The notes below the pieces were generated by a model that was not told the origin of the DNA, did not search any database, and saw only the letters and a program-made list of their open reading frames with translations. Source: SIG452 sp045638525 (GTDB lineage Bacteria; Bacillota; Clostridia; UMGS1840). Taken from it: 64,000 nt of DNA. The translations under genes were made by a program, and so were the position numbers. Shown here one piece after another: positions 18,864 to 29,500 of this stretch. Positions within the stretch are counted from its first letter, which is position 1. Each line of letters opens with the position of its first letter. The stretch is taken from assembly GCA_045638525.1 (NCBI GenBank), contig JAZUBQ010000012.1, positions 1 through 64,000 on the forward strand, given 5' to 3'.

Positions 18864-21212
18864 TTACTTCACAGTAACCATTTCACACAACGGAACGGAT
18901 GAATTTACCTGCCATAAATAAGCGTAAGCTTTTCCGATAGAATCACTATTGGGAGCTGCAAAATTCATTGTAAAACTTTGTTCATCATTCGCAGGAACTT
19001 CAACAAACTGATATTTGGTTCCTAACATTTCATAAGTATCGGAGTATTCGCTGTAAATGATGTATGCACGATAAGATTCAGCGGTGGTGTTCTGGATGGT
19101 TGCAGTCACCGAATTGGGCAGTTCCACTCTTACCGGTTCTACTCCCTGTTCATAAATAGTCCAGGAGAAATCATCCAGTTCAATGACATCACCGTTGGCA
19201 TCATCCACCATCTGCAGAATCGCTCTGCGCACGGAAGCATCCGAAAATGTGTGAGAAATTGCCTGAGTATACTGGGTTGCTTCCCCTCTCCATAATTTGG
19301 CGGTATCACCGTTCATCACAATGTGATACTTCTGCCATGTGTCTGCACTAAAATCATCTCCGCCGAATATGGTGTCATCAGATAACAGATATTCTGCATT
19401 TCCAACTTTTAAGGATACTTTGTCTGCAGGGAGTTTTGCACGGAAATAAACCTCAGTAGCAGTACCGCTTACTGCATTAGCAAGTTCTGCATACAGTAAT
19501 TTGTTGTCAGTCACTTCGGTACCGGTTCCCATTAACACACCGTCGGAAACCATCATGGTACTGGTATTAACCAATGCAGATTTCAAGTTACTTCCTTCTG
19601 CTTTATAAGTAGGCGTTTCGGTAAAGGTTTCTGCAATATAAGCTTTTTTGATTTTCACCTGAACATCATCAAAATACTGATAGTTTGCCTCTCCAGCCAT
19701 TGTTTTACCGGAACGGATTCTGATACCGGTGGTATTGGTTCCGCCATTGGAATAAGAATGCAAGGTTGCTGAATCGCCATTATCTCCACGATAGAGCTTA
19801 AATTTATGATTATCGGTATTGGTGCTGGGATAAATTTCAATAGTGTAGGTTTGCCATTCGTCGGGAATAAATGCATCGCCGTCACAGTATCCGCCGGTTC
19901 CGTCAAACTTATAAAAAGTAGACCAGGTACCGGTACCGGAACAAATTAAGAACGACGGTTCTGCTGCTGTGTCGGGTGCTTTATGTCGGAAAGTGATTGT
20001 TACAAAATCACCTGCATTAATCACATCGCCGTAACTTACTTCAAATGAAGTGGCACCTCTGGCAGGGCTGATAGTTAAATAACCGGAAGTGGTATCAATG
20101 TTGGTGTCTCTGATAAAGGTAAGACCTTTTACAGAACCCATAACGCCGGTTACGGAAAAATCTGTAGCATTTGAAAAAGTATTTTCGTAGGTGGTGATGT
20201 ATGATTCAATAATACCACCCTGTGTATTTTTAACAAGCTGTGCACCAACACTACCTTCGTCAGTTGCAAAAAAGATTTCGTGTTGTTCTTCGCTTGTAAT
20301 ATTCATAGTTGTAATAATGCCTGCATCAATGAAGATTCTATAGTCTTTTCCGGCAATTAAAGGTGCACACTCTAATGTCACCTTTTTACCGCTTACGCTC
20401 GGTGTGGTAGAAATCGTCTGATAAGTTCCTTCATCTTCCATCTGCAGGGTAATTAAATCAGTACCGATACTGCTGATTGCAGTATCAAAGGTAATATCGA
20501 TTTTATTGATACCGGATTTTACGGTATCTCCATCCTGAAAATCAAAGGTATCATTCAACACGGTTTTTGCGCTGAATTTAACCGGTTTTGCTTCTGTGTA
20601 ATACTTATACACATCTAAATTCTGAAAACTTACAACAGAGTTGCTTAAGCTCCAGTTTGCAAAATAAAATCTTTGTACTCCGTAAGAAAATGTAATATCC
20701 TGTACTTTTACGACAGGTTCTGCTCCATCGTATCCGATAGCGATTGTGCCATTGGAAATGTCGATGATAATACGCATATCATGCCATTGTCCGTCGTCCA
20801 GCCCATAACCATCCTGATATAAAGTCACACCCGGTCTTACGGCGTCAGATGTTCCTGTAAAATATAAAGAAAGTCCGCTTTTTTTAGTGAAAGAAACTCT
20901 TGCCTCAAGCAACAGTTTGCCTGAGGATTGATTGGTGAAATTAGTTGCGTTGATTCTTCCTGTTTTTGCAGAACAATCAAAAGCAAGGCATTGTTCACCC
21001 TCGTTTTCACTATCTGCCAGTTTCAACATTGTGTTTTCGTTATTATTGTCGTTATTCGCCCAACCTGCCGGTAACACGCCGTCTTCTTCTGCATAGTTGA
21101 TGAAATTATTCATCTGTAATTCTTCCGTTGACTCATTTTGTGCAAAGATTGTTGCGGAAAAAGCAATATTGAATAATAACACTGCAACAAGTAATACTGA
21201 TAATTTTTTCAT
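18864..21212 (-). CDS. Secreted multi-domain beta-sandwich protein with LWRG modules (782 aa)
   Basis: Exported protein without a recognised enzyme domain. Signal peptide 1-26. About 35-205 is a LamG/jelly-roll-like domain similar to those at the N-termini of the two upstream GH-A enzymes. About 210-320 resembles a bacterial Ig-like (Big_5 type) domain. Two further modules end in KLYRGD (472-477) and KLWRGE (639-644), each preceded by a WQxY motif about 20 residues earlier. The last ~90 residues (VTATIQN to PLCEMVTVK) match the C-termini of three other secreted proteins here. The ATG at 21212 (second Met) fits the AGGA site better than the one at 21218. A polysaccharide-binding role is inferred from architecture and context. 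Confidence 0.75.
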   Translation of the reverse strand: MKKLSVLLVAVLLFNIAFSATIFAQNESTEELQMNNFINYAEEDGVLPAGWANNDNNNENTMLKLADSENEGEQCLAFDCSAKTGRINATNFTNQSSGKLLLEARVSFTKKSGLSLYFTGTSDAVRPGVTLYQDGYGLDDGQWHDMRIIIDISNGTIAIGYDGAEPVVKVQDITFSYGVQRFYFANWSLSNSVVSFQNLDVYKYYTEAKPVKFSAKTVLNDTFDFQDGDTVKSGINKIDITFDTAISSIGTDLITLQMEDEGTYQTISTTPSVSGKKVTLECAPLIAGKDYRIFIDAGIITTMNITSEEQHEIFFATDEGSVGAQLVKNTQGGIIESYITTYENTFSNATDFSVTGVMGSVKGLTFIRDTNIDTTSGYLTISPARGATSFEVSYGDVINAGDFVTITFRHKAPDTAAEPSFLICSGTGTWSTFYKFDGTGGYCDGDAFIPDEWQTYTIEIYPSTNTDNHKFKLYRGDNGDSATLHSYSNGGTNTTGIRIRSGKTMAGEANYQYFDDVQVKIKKAYIAETFTETPTYKAEGSNLKSALVNTSTMMVSDGVLMGTGTEVTDNKLLYAELANAVSGTATEVYFRAKLPADKVSLKVGNAEYLLSDDTIFGGDDFSADTWQKYHIVMNGDTAKLWRGEATQYTQAISHTFSDASVRRAILQMVDDANGDVIELDDFSWTIYEQGVEPVRVELPNSVTATIQNTTAESYRAYIIYSEYSDTYEMLGTKYQFVEVPANDEQSFTMNFAAPNSDSIGKAYAYLWQVNSSVPLCEMVTVK

Positions 21213-21230
21213 AATCATTTTCCTTTCGTC

Positions 21231-21272
21231 CGGTACGGTGGGTGGCAGCAGTAACTACTGCCACCCATACCG
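21231..21272 (-). other. Long intercistronic hairpin
   Basis: Two-part inverted repeat: GGGTGGCAG pairs with CTGCCACCC (9 bases), and outside it CGGTA pairs with TACCG. It lies in the only roomy gap (90 bases) between the two secreted-protein genes and has no U run on the minus strand, so it is unlikely to be a terminator. An RNA processing or stabilising element is the likeliest role. Confidence 0.6.
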
Positions 21273-21302
21273 TTTGATTCACTTTTTCCGCTAAGCTGAA
21301 TG

Positions 21303-23765
21303 TTATCTCAATTCAATAAATCCAGTAAGAGGTTCAAGTGTTGTTTTGTCCCATAAGAAGGCTTTAATCTGATCACAGCCAGCCATATCAGAGGGAACGT
21401 TTAAAGATTCCTGTAATAAGCTATTAAAGGATTTTAAGGTAAGATCTTTAGGTTCAATTTTGGTTAATGCACCATTTTCGTAACCTGCCAACAATAACCA
21501 GTAGTCACCGGTTAATCCTTCGGCATTGTCAATGGTTGCTGTAACGCGATTGATTTGAGGATTGGTTACTTCAAAACCGTCATCGAAAAATCTTTCTGCA
21601 ACTACATTGTCGATATAGTATGTAGTGTCAGCGGCTACACCGTTGATTAACGAAATGTTGGAGACATTGGTTCTGTTACTCGGCATTACGAATGTAGTTG
21701 TTACTGCAGTTGCACGATCGCTTTCGCCGCCTCTCCAAGCAGTAATGGTATGGTTTGCACCGGCAGTTGCAGGAGGAGTAATAATAAAGTTATATCTCTG
21801 CCATGCACCGGGGTGGAATGTTGCGCCACCAACATTTTCATCGCCGTTTACAACGTAAGTACCGGAAACGTCAGATGTCTGTGCACCAAAACGAATCAGT
21901 AAGTTAATCAGATTTCCATTATCGGTTTTCAGATCAAACGAGAATTTAACAGGAGCTGCATTGGTATAAAGCCCTGCAAGCCATACCTTCATAAATTCAG
22001 TATTGCTGTTTGCTGCATCCACTTCAAAACGCTGAGCGTTGGTTATGGTTCCTTCTAAAGCAGCGAAACCAGCTTCTCTGCTGGGTGCAAATGTTGCATT
22101 GGAAGGATCAACCGCATAAGATGCTTCGGAAAAATCGCAGTTAAAGATGTATCTCTGTTTTTCCATTTTGAAATTATCCATATATACTTCGCCAGAAGGT
22201 GCTTTTGTCTGATAGAACTTGAAGAAAGTAATATACGGATGAGCTGCGGTGAAACGGAAGTATCCGGTGGTTGCATTAGCGTAATCAGCTTCATCGCCTC
22301 TCCACATCTTGATCATATGTTTGGTACCATTGGTAATATCAGGGATAATTTCAATGTTGTAACGCTGATAGGAACCATAAGTAGCAGCCTCACCACCAAA
22401 TCCGCTTAACGGGAAGTTGATGTCAGCGGTGTTGCCCTGGTTTCTTGCCTGATAGCTAGTGTCGTAACCGTAAGGCTGAATGGTGTAGTTAGCAGTACCA
22501 TCAAGATTAATATCAAAACTGTATCTGATAGCATCTTTGGTTACGCCGCCATAGGTGAAATAGAAATATGCGCCGTCTTCCAATTTTAAATAATCAACAT
22601 AGGTCTGTCTGTCGATTTTAACGATACCATAGAACATACCCGGTACATCAGGGTTTTTATTTTTTGCTACAGTAGCATAGTTACCGTCTACTAAAGAGGT
22701 ATCGAAATAGTCTCTGGAATATACGGTTTTCCACTTATCAGCAGCATAGGTATCAGTTGCGCTTACTTTCAATTCAGCCTGCATATGTGCATATGCGGTA
22801 TTGAAGGTGATATATGCGCCGTCGCCCATTTCACCATTTGCATTCGCAAGTGCAGGGTCTACATTGATAGAATAGACACATCCACCCTGTAAACCGTTGG
22901 GAAGATTTGCTGTGAATACATTCCCTACATAGGTTGCATCGCCAAGTGTTACTTCAGTCTGTCTGGTTTCATTGAAAATCCAGAAATTTTCCAGAATGGC
23001 ATCCACAGATGCAGCATTTTCTAAAATCACTTTCACCTGTGCAACTGCAGGGGTCATGTCTTCAAAGTCGGTGATTTCATTACCCAGATTGTCAATAAAG
23101 GAAACTGCCTTTACTTCAGGTAAAAACATAAACTGTTCAATTTTGAAATTATCAAATAAAACTTCTGTCGTAGGAGCTGCTTTCTGCTGGAAGCGTAACC
23201 AGGTTACTGCAGTTCTGTTATTTGCATAGGAATAAGTTACTTCTTTTGCAGAGTCGTAATAAGAAGCATCACCTCTCCATAATTTCACTTTCTGCTGAGC
23301 AGCAGTAGCGCTGGGGGTAAACTCCAGAGTATATTTCTGCCATTCGTTTCTTCTGAAGGTTTCACCACCGAAATTCTTGTCAAATGCAAAAGCTACGCTG
23401 GATTGGTCCCAAGCTGCAGACATAACATCGATGTAATAGTTTGCACTGTCATCCAACTTCACATCAAAGCTATATCTAACTTTATTGGGTGCAGAGTAGT
23501 TTTTGCCTAATGAGATTTCCCATTTTGTGGCGTTGGTTTTTTTCAAACAAGCATTTGCTTCGTCATACACAAAGCCTCCTGTGCTGTCAATAAAGCCTGC
23601 AGTGCCACCCTTCACACCGCCAATAGCTAATTGATCTGCTGTGGAAAAATCTTTGTTCATAACAATTTTCCACGGATTTGCTGCTGATACTGTCTGGGTT
23701 GCAATCATAAGCCCCAATAACATAGACACTACCAACAAGAGTGATAAAAATTTGCTTTTTCTCAT
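21303..23765 (-). CDS. Secreted triple-repeat LWRG-module protein (820 aa)
   Basis: Exported protein with no known catalytic motif. Signal peptide 1-28 (ends TVSAAN). Three homologous ~190-residue beta-sandwich modules cover about 30-212, 345-538 and 540-727. Each has an ISF/YSFD strand, a WQ(K/R)Y motif, and a signature about 20 residues later: LWRGD (162-166), MWRGD (487-491), AWRGG (676-680), then a D-N-F/V strand. A Big_5-like Ig domain fills about 215-330. The last ~88 residues form the shared C-terminal domain with FLWD (803-806) and PL (812-813). The start at 23765 follows AAAGGAAAG by 9 bases. Architecture suggests multivalent glycan binding; this is inference. Confidence 0.75.
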   Translation of the reverse strand: MRKSKFLSLLLVVSMLLGLMIATQTVSAANPWKIVMNKDFSTADQLAIGGVKGGTAGFIDSTGGFVYDEANACLKKTNATKWEISLGKNYSAPNKVRYSFDVKLDDSANYYIDVMSAAWDQSSVAFAFDKNFGGETFRRNEWQKYTLEFTPSATAAQQKVKLWRGDASYYDSAKEVTYSYANNRTAVTWLRFQQKAAPTTEVLFDNFKIEQFMFLPEVKAVSFIDNLGNEITDFEDMTPAVAQVKVILENAASVDAILENFWIFNETRQTEVTLGDATYVGNVFTANLPNGLQGGCVYSINVDPALANANGEMGDGAYITFNTAYAHMQAELKVSATDTYAADKWKTVYSRDYFDTSLVDGNYATVAKNKNPDVPGMFYGIVKIDRQTYVDYLKLEDGAYFYFTYGGVTKDAIRYSFDINLDGTANYTIQPYGYDTSYQARNQGNTADINFPLSGFGGEAATYGSYQRYNIEIIPDITNGTKHMIKMWRGDEADYANATTGYFRFTAAHPYITFFKFYQTKAPSGEVYMDNFKMEKQRYIFNCDFSEASYAVDPSNATFAPSREAGFAALEGTITNAQRFEVDAANSNTEFMKVWLAGLYTNAAPVKFSFDLKTDNGNLINLLIRFGAQTSDVSGTYVVNGDENVGGATFHPGAWQRYNFIITPPATAGANHTITAWRGGESDRATAVTTTFVMPSNRTNVSNISLINGVAADTTYYIDNVVAERFFDDGFEVTNPQINRVTATIDNAEGLTGDYWLLLAGYENGALTKIEPKDLTLKSFNSLLQESLNVPSDMAGCDQIKAFLWDKTTLEPLTGFIELR

Positions 23766-23813
23766 TGTTTTCTTTCCTTTCATTTTTATTTATAGAAATA
23801 TACCCAAAGTATA

Positions 23814-26555
23814 TTATCTAACGGTTTGTTTCTCATAAAGAGGTACAATCTGCAAAAATCCATCCCAAAGGAAAATATCAATTTTGGAAACCCCGTCCTT
23901 ACCAACGGTGAACGGAATTTCCTCGGTATCTTTGCCGTCGGTAAATCCGGGTAACGGCAACAACTCGTAATCTCCGTTGCTATCTGTAATTTTTGCAAGC
24001 AATAATGCACAGGGTTCTTCACCATAGTAATTTCCCTGAACTTTCAGTAAATCGCCGGGGTGAACATCGGCTAAGCTCTTAAGTTCAACTCCATCCTTGG
24101 TCACTCTTAAAAGTGCCACAGATTCTGCACCGATGGTTACAAGGCGCTGATACTGCTTACATCCTTTTGCAGAAAGAGTTAAAGTATATTTTCTTGCCTC
24201 TTTCACGCGAACAGGCATACTAAACTCAAAATCACCGTTTTCATCTGCTTTCACTTCGGTAATACCATTTAAATAGTCAAGCATATTGGTCACAGTTAAG
24301 TTTTCTGCAGTTGCATTTTCTGAAAACAAACTAACAGAAACATCAGCATTGGGATATGCATTTCCGTATACATTGATTACATTTCCATCAACCATAACAG
24401 AACTGATGCTGAATTGCTTCGCTTCTTCAGGAGCTGCCTTTTCCACACAGATGAAGATCGGATTTTCAGAAATCTGTGCATTATAATTGACGCTTCCGTT
24501 TGTTCCGGAAAGTTCGGTAATCAGGTCACCATACATATCATAAACTCGTGCGCTTTTTCCTTCTAAGGAAATTCCTTTGGTAACAGCACTTCCGCTTTCT
24601 TTCCAATATACAAAAGTATCATCAGAATAAGTTGCCTGATAAATACCGGAAGATTGGGTCAGTTTTTTTAGTGCTTTGTTACCAACAATGGAGTTAAATG
24701 CAGTATATGCATAGTATACCGGCTTGGGAGCAAAGCTATTGGTCATCATTCCGTAATTGTGTTCCGAATATGATGCGGTGGTGCCATCGTTCTGGAAATC
24801 ATACCAGAAGAATTTACCGCTCTTTTTGTAATCCAGATTATAATCATCATACAAAATTCTGGAACGGATGGAATATGCTGCTTGTTTGGATTCGCTAACC
24901 GCATCGCTTGCAGTACCGGTGTACCAACCAAGCTCACCAATCCAGATTTCAATATTACCACAACCGTACGAATTCAGGTCAGATTGGATATTGGGTAATC
25001 TTTCTGCCATATAACCTTCAGGACCGGTGCTTTGTTTGTAGGGATGAATATCCAACACATCCATATAATCTCCGGCACCTGCGCCCAACATTTTTCTTAG
25101 GTAAGGACGGGTATCGGTGTTCCCTGCTCCGGCAAGGCCTCCACCAACCACTTTAGCAGTGGGGTCAAGTTCACGAATCACAAGAGCAGTCTGTTTTAAC
25201 AGTTCCGCATACTGCTCCGCAGTAGCACCTCCTGCATTAAAGGTTGTGATATTGGGTTCGTTCCAAACCTGCCAATAGTCAACTCTATCTTTGTATCGTG
25301 TAACAACTGTTCGCACATAACTAAGCCAAGCATCCATATAATCGTAATCCGTGGTGGATGCAGTTGCTATGGGAATGGTTTTTTCATTATCGGAATATAA
25401 GGTATTACCGTAAGAAAGAACATATAAAATCTGTGTACCGTTTGCAGCCATTTCGTTAACCATCTGGTCTGCAAAAGCGGGAAACTCATACACACCTTTT
25501 GATTTTTCAATTCTCCACCAGTCTACCCCGTCACGAATTACGGATACGCCGGTTGCCATCGCAAGAGGTGCATTGGCAGTTACGCTTTTCCCCTGCCCCA
25601 TATGAGCATTGATACCACCTGTTTTGGAAAACATCTGGTCGTCTGCAGTGGTGTTCATACAGATAAATTTGTATTGTTTATGATTCACAATTTCACTACT
25701 GGTATCGCTCAAAGCAATGGTTACTGTTCCTTCGGTTCGATGATTCACATCAAAAACAAATTTGTTGGTGTAGCTTTTTCCTGAAAATACCGTCTGTCTG
25801 AAAGTTTTTTGAACAATGGTATTCCCGAGGGAATCCTTCGCAACACATTCAATTGTTATGTTTCTTGCCCCATCATCTTTGTTTTCGTAATAGAAGGTAT
25901 AAGCTTTTTCATCTTCCAGACTAAACACATCATAAACGCTGGAATGAATTGCCTCGGTGCTAACGGAGAATGTTTGAGGAATTTTAATTACCTTCACATT
26001 GTCGATGATAACATATCCTTCATTATCAGCAGTACCCCAGCTTGCAAAGAACAGTTTGGAGCAACTGTCAATTGCAACATCGCTTACCTTTGCATTTTCA
26101 TATGCTCCGTCGTACCAACTTTGTACTGTTTTTGCCTGAATATCCAACAGCATATTGAGTTTAGTCCATTGACCAACTTTATCAGGATTTTGAATACTAA
26201 CAGAAAAACGCTGAGTACTTGATGCATTTGCAAGATATACCGCAGGACTGCTATCAGTATCAATACATACATCTGCTGTCAGTAAAATCTGACCGGATGA
26301 TTGTGAGGTAAATGTTTTTGTCATAATTTCGCCGACTGCAGAAGTGGAATATCGCACTGCAGTTCCGGTGGGGCCGCTAAACGCCGTAAGATTCGAAGCT
26401 GCTGCAGTTACCGTCCATCCGCTGATGGATTTTCCGCCGGTATATGACGAAAAGCTCTCATCAACCAAAAAGCTGTTGGAAGCCATAACACAAGGCATCA
26501 TGCTCAACAACATGACCATTGTGATGCACATACATATAAACTTTTTCACGAACAT
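23814..26555 (-). CDS. Secreted clan GH-A glycoside hydrolase with N-terminal jelly roll (913 aa)
   Basis: Exported retaining glycosidase of clan GH-A; the family is not certain (GH39/GH5-like). Signal peptide about 1-25. A jelly-roll domain is at about 28-196, an Ig-like domain at about 200-300, and the TIM barrel at about 310-650. The acid/base is Glu433 in YWQVWNEPN and the nucleophile is Glu541 in IEIWIGELGW; substrate-side VIRDGVDWW and LDIHPYK are also present. Later come beta domains and a C-terminal domain ending FLWDGFLQIVPL, like those of its neighbours. The start at 26555 is next to a GGGAGGGAG site; the longer in-frame start at 26582 lies inside the upstream gene and lacks a ribosome site. 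It probably cuts the target polysaccharide at the cell surface. Confidence 0.82.
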   Translation of the reverse strand: MFVKKFICMCITMVMLLSMMPCVMASNSFLVDESFSSYTGGKSISGWTVTAAASNLTAFSGPTGTAVRYSTSAVGEIMTKTFTSQSSGQILLTADVCIDTDSSPAVYLANASSTQRFSVSIQNPDKVGQWTKLNMLLDIQAKTVQSWYDGAYENAKVSDVAIDSCSKLFFASWGTADNEGYVIIDNVKVIKIPQTFSVSTEAIHSSVYDVFSLEDEKAYTFYYENKDDGARNITIECVAKDSLGNTIVQKTFRQTVFSGKSYTNKFVFDVNHRTEGTVTIALSDTSSEIVNHKQYKFICMNTTADDQMFSKTGGINAHMGQGKSVTANAPLAMATGVSVIRDGVDWWRIEKSKGVYEFPAFADQMVNEMAANGTQILYVLSYGNTLYSDNEKTIPIATASTTDYDYMDAWLSYVRTVVTRYKDRVDYWQVWNEPNITTFNAGGATAEQYAELLKQTALVIRELDPTAKVVGGGLAGAGNTDTRPYLRKMLGAGAGDYMDVLDIHPYKQSTGPEGYMAERLPNIQSDLNSYGCGNIEIWIGELGWYTGTASDAVSESKQAAYSIRSRILYDDYNLDYKKSGKFFWYDFQNDGTTASYSEHNYGMMTNSFAPKPVYYAYTAFNSIVGNKALKKLTQSSGIYQATYSDDTFVYWKESGSAVTKGISLEGKSARVYDMYGDLITELSGTNGSVNYNAQISENPIFICVEKAAPEEAKQFSISSVMVDGNVINVYGNAYPNADVSVSLFSENATAENLTVTNMLDYLNGITEVKADENGDFEFSMPVRVKEARKYTLTLSAKGCKQYQRLVTIGAESVALLRVTKDGVELKSLADVHPGDLLKVQGNYYGEEPCALLLAKITDSNGDYELLPLPGFTDGKDTEEIPFTVGKDGVSKIDIFLWDGFLQIVPLYEKQTVR

Positions 26556-26568
26556 CTCCCTCCCTTCT

Positions 26569-29500
26569 CTAATTACTTGCATTTTCAGGTTTTGATAAAA
26601 TCAATCGACCAAACAGGTCTGTGTTTTTTCCTCTACCGATACCGCTGGTGTATTCACACCAACCTCTTCTTCCATAACCATCATTATCATTCACAAGCAT
26701 TGCAAAACCAAAATCATAATAATCGGTGATGTTTTCTGGTTTGGTAATCAATTCGGTCCAAGGAATTGCAATTTCATAATAGGTATGTCCATTTTCGTGT
26801 ATTACAACAGCTTCGGTGTTTTTTACCACGCTATCCCGTTTATCAACGGATTTCCATCGATAGAACTGGACGCCGTCCTTGGTAAGCGCACAACCGATTT
26901 CGGAATACTCAGTGGCATAAATTGCACTACCACTGATATCATCAATACCAATCTGAATACTGTCTCCGTTCCAGATGGCATCATTTTCGTAATCCTGCGA
27001 GAAAATACTATCACGAACATCTACGAACAGATAGAATTTTTCGTTGTCGTACATAATCCACGCATTGGCACTTAAATCGTTTTCATCAGAGAACATTTTT
27101 CCATTTAACACCTGATCGCCAAGTACCCAGGTGGATTTATCCATAGTAAGTGCTGTTCCTGTCCACTCACCTGCTCCTTTTTTACCGTCAATCACAATTT
27201 CTTTGTCGGCATAATCTGCAATGGCAAAGCTGGAATATTTTCTGATGTCCATTTCCTCACCATTATCCAAGGTAACTTTTACACCGATATAACGGGCGTT
27301 TTTCTTCACCATTTCCGGTAAATTGATACGCAAGGTCGTGGTCTGTTTCGGGCCCAAGTTGGTAAAATTAACAGTTTTTGCATATTCTGCAAATTCTACC
27401 GGCTCGGTTAACCGTACATTTCCGCTTAAATCAGAAGAAATCGTATTGTTGGTTACAGAAACCACTGCACACCATCTGTTCTGATTGGAAAAATCGTAAG
27501 GTTGTGCCAAAACTGTAATAGTAACAGGCTCAGCATTTTTCTTGATAAGATATTCCCCGATAAATACGGTTTCCCCCTTATCATTTTTTAATTCTGCAGG
27601 GATACGGGTTAACTCCCCTGCCTTTTTATTCATTTGTAAAGTAAAGGTGCTATGTCCGTCATTGTCTTCCACGGTGATGCCTTCTGAGCCGATGACTTCT
27701 AATGTATGTACATAGCCATTATGTACCCCAATACGGTTTGCAAATACGTCACCTTCACAAACAGTTACATAAGCGTTTTCCGCTGTGATGTTGGGTTCTG
27801 TAACTTCTGTTTTTGCAATATTACCGATAATATAAATCGGTTCATATCCAATCTGCAGATTTAAAACTCCATCCACAGGAGAAAGTTCGCATTTGAAATT
27901 GCCGTATAAGTCATATACACTCACGCTGTTCTCGGATTTCAGACCAATATTGTCTTTCATATCCAGCGACCATAAAACCAGCATATCCTTGCCGTTATCT
28001 TTTTTGTAACGATTGATATAGGTTCTGTCATCAGGATTTACAATCTCGATCTGAGTGGCTTCCGAAATCATATTGTTCATCGCCGCAATAGACAGATAAA
28101 TAGGTTTCGCCGCAAAAGGTGTGCTCACACCGCTGGCAGCTTTTACAATACCATAGTTATCTTCACTATTAGTTGTGCTAGTACCGTCATTGATATAATC
28201 ATACCAATAAATTCTGGAGGCAATATCCTGATCTTCCACGATCATATACATTCTGACTGCCCAAGCCGCCTGTTCCTCCAAGGTATGCTGACGAGCTAAT
28301 TGGGTGGGTTGCAATGCGGTAAAGTAACCCATTTCAGTCAACCACAAATCAATCTCCGGATTGTATTCATCCAAAATTGCACGAATTCTTGCAATTTTGT
28401 CCAGAAGACCACCGGTTTCCGGCGCTGTGGTATGATTATACGGATGAATACTGTAGGTATCAATATAATCTGCGCCGCCCTCGGCGAGTACATCTCTCAT
28501 CCAGGATTCCGCGGATACGTTCGCCTGAACACCACCAATGATATTCGCATCGGGATTCGCTTTTCTGATTGCCTTCGCAGATTCAATCATCAATTTTCGG
28601 TAATCAGAAGCAGGTCGGGATGCAGGGTTAAATGCCGCATTCCCCATTAAATCAGCCTCGTTCCAAATTTCAATATCATTATGGCCGTGTTTTTTCAGAT
28701 ACTCAGCAAAATAGCCGGCATAGTTGACAAACGCCTGAACACTTTTTTCAGTATAGGGTAAACCGCCGGAATCATACAAACTGTTTCCAAGACCGGTTAC
28801 CGCAAGGAAATCCATATCGTATTTGATTAAATCGTCAAAATACTGATCCCACCCGCCAAGTTCTTTCACGGTTCCGGGATTTGATTCGGTTCTAAACCAC
28901 TCCAAGTCGCCTCTGACAGAGCCGAAGCCTGCTTTAGAGAGCATCTGGGATTTGAATTCAATATCCCCTACGGCACCTCTTAAATCGTGAGTACAAATAC
29001 CAAAGCGGTCATTTGCTACCAGACTGGATAACACTCTTGAAAACTCATAAGTTTCAACCGTCTTATCCCCTTTTTCATCGATAACAGTCACCGTTGCAAC
29101 AGCCGTATCATAAAAGTTCATATCAGGTTTGATATCTTCCTTCACGCTGCTGTTTGCAGGAATCACGATTTGCTTCTCCTCTGCACCAGCGGATTTCCCA
29201 GAACGGGATTTCGCACTATACTGCAAAGTAACTGTCTGTTCTTGATTGGATGCATTGGAAAGAATCAAGGGGATGTAAATTTCTTCTGAATCATAGAAAA
29301 TATTTCCACGATGCCGTCTTTCATTATCAATCCCCATACTGATGGGCTGACGAACAATTTTGATGTCATCCATCAGTACATATTCATCAGGATTCTTTTT
29401 ATCCCAATAAACAAACCAGAATTGCGACAAGCCGGCAGATTTTAGGTTGGAGATGGATGTAACTGTTTTGCTTTCATAGTCATCTTCCAACCAGGTTTGC

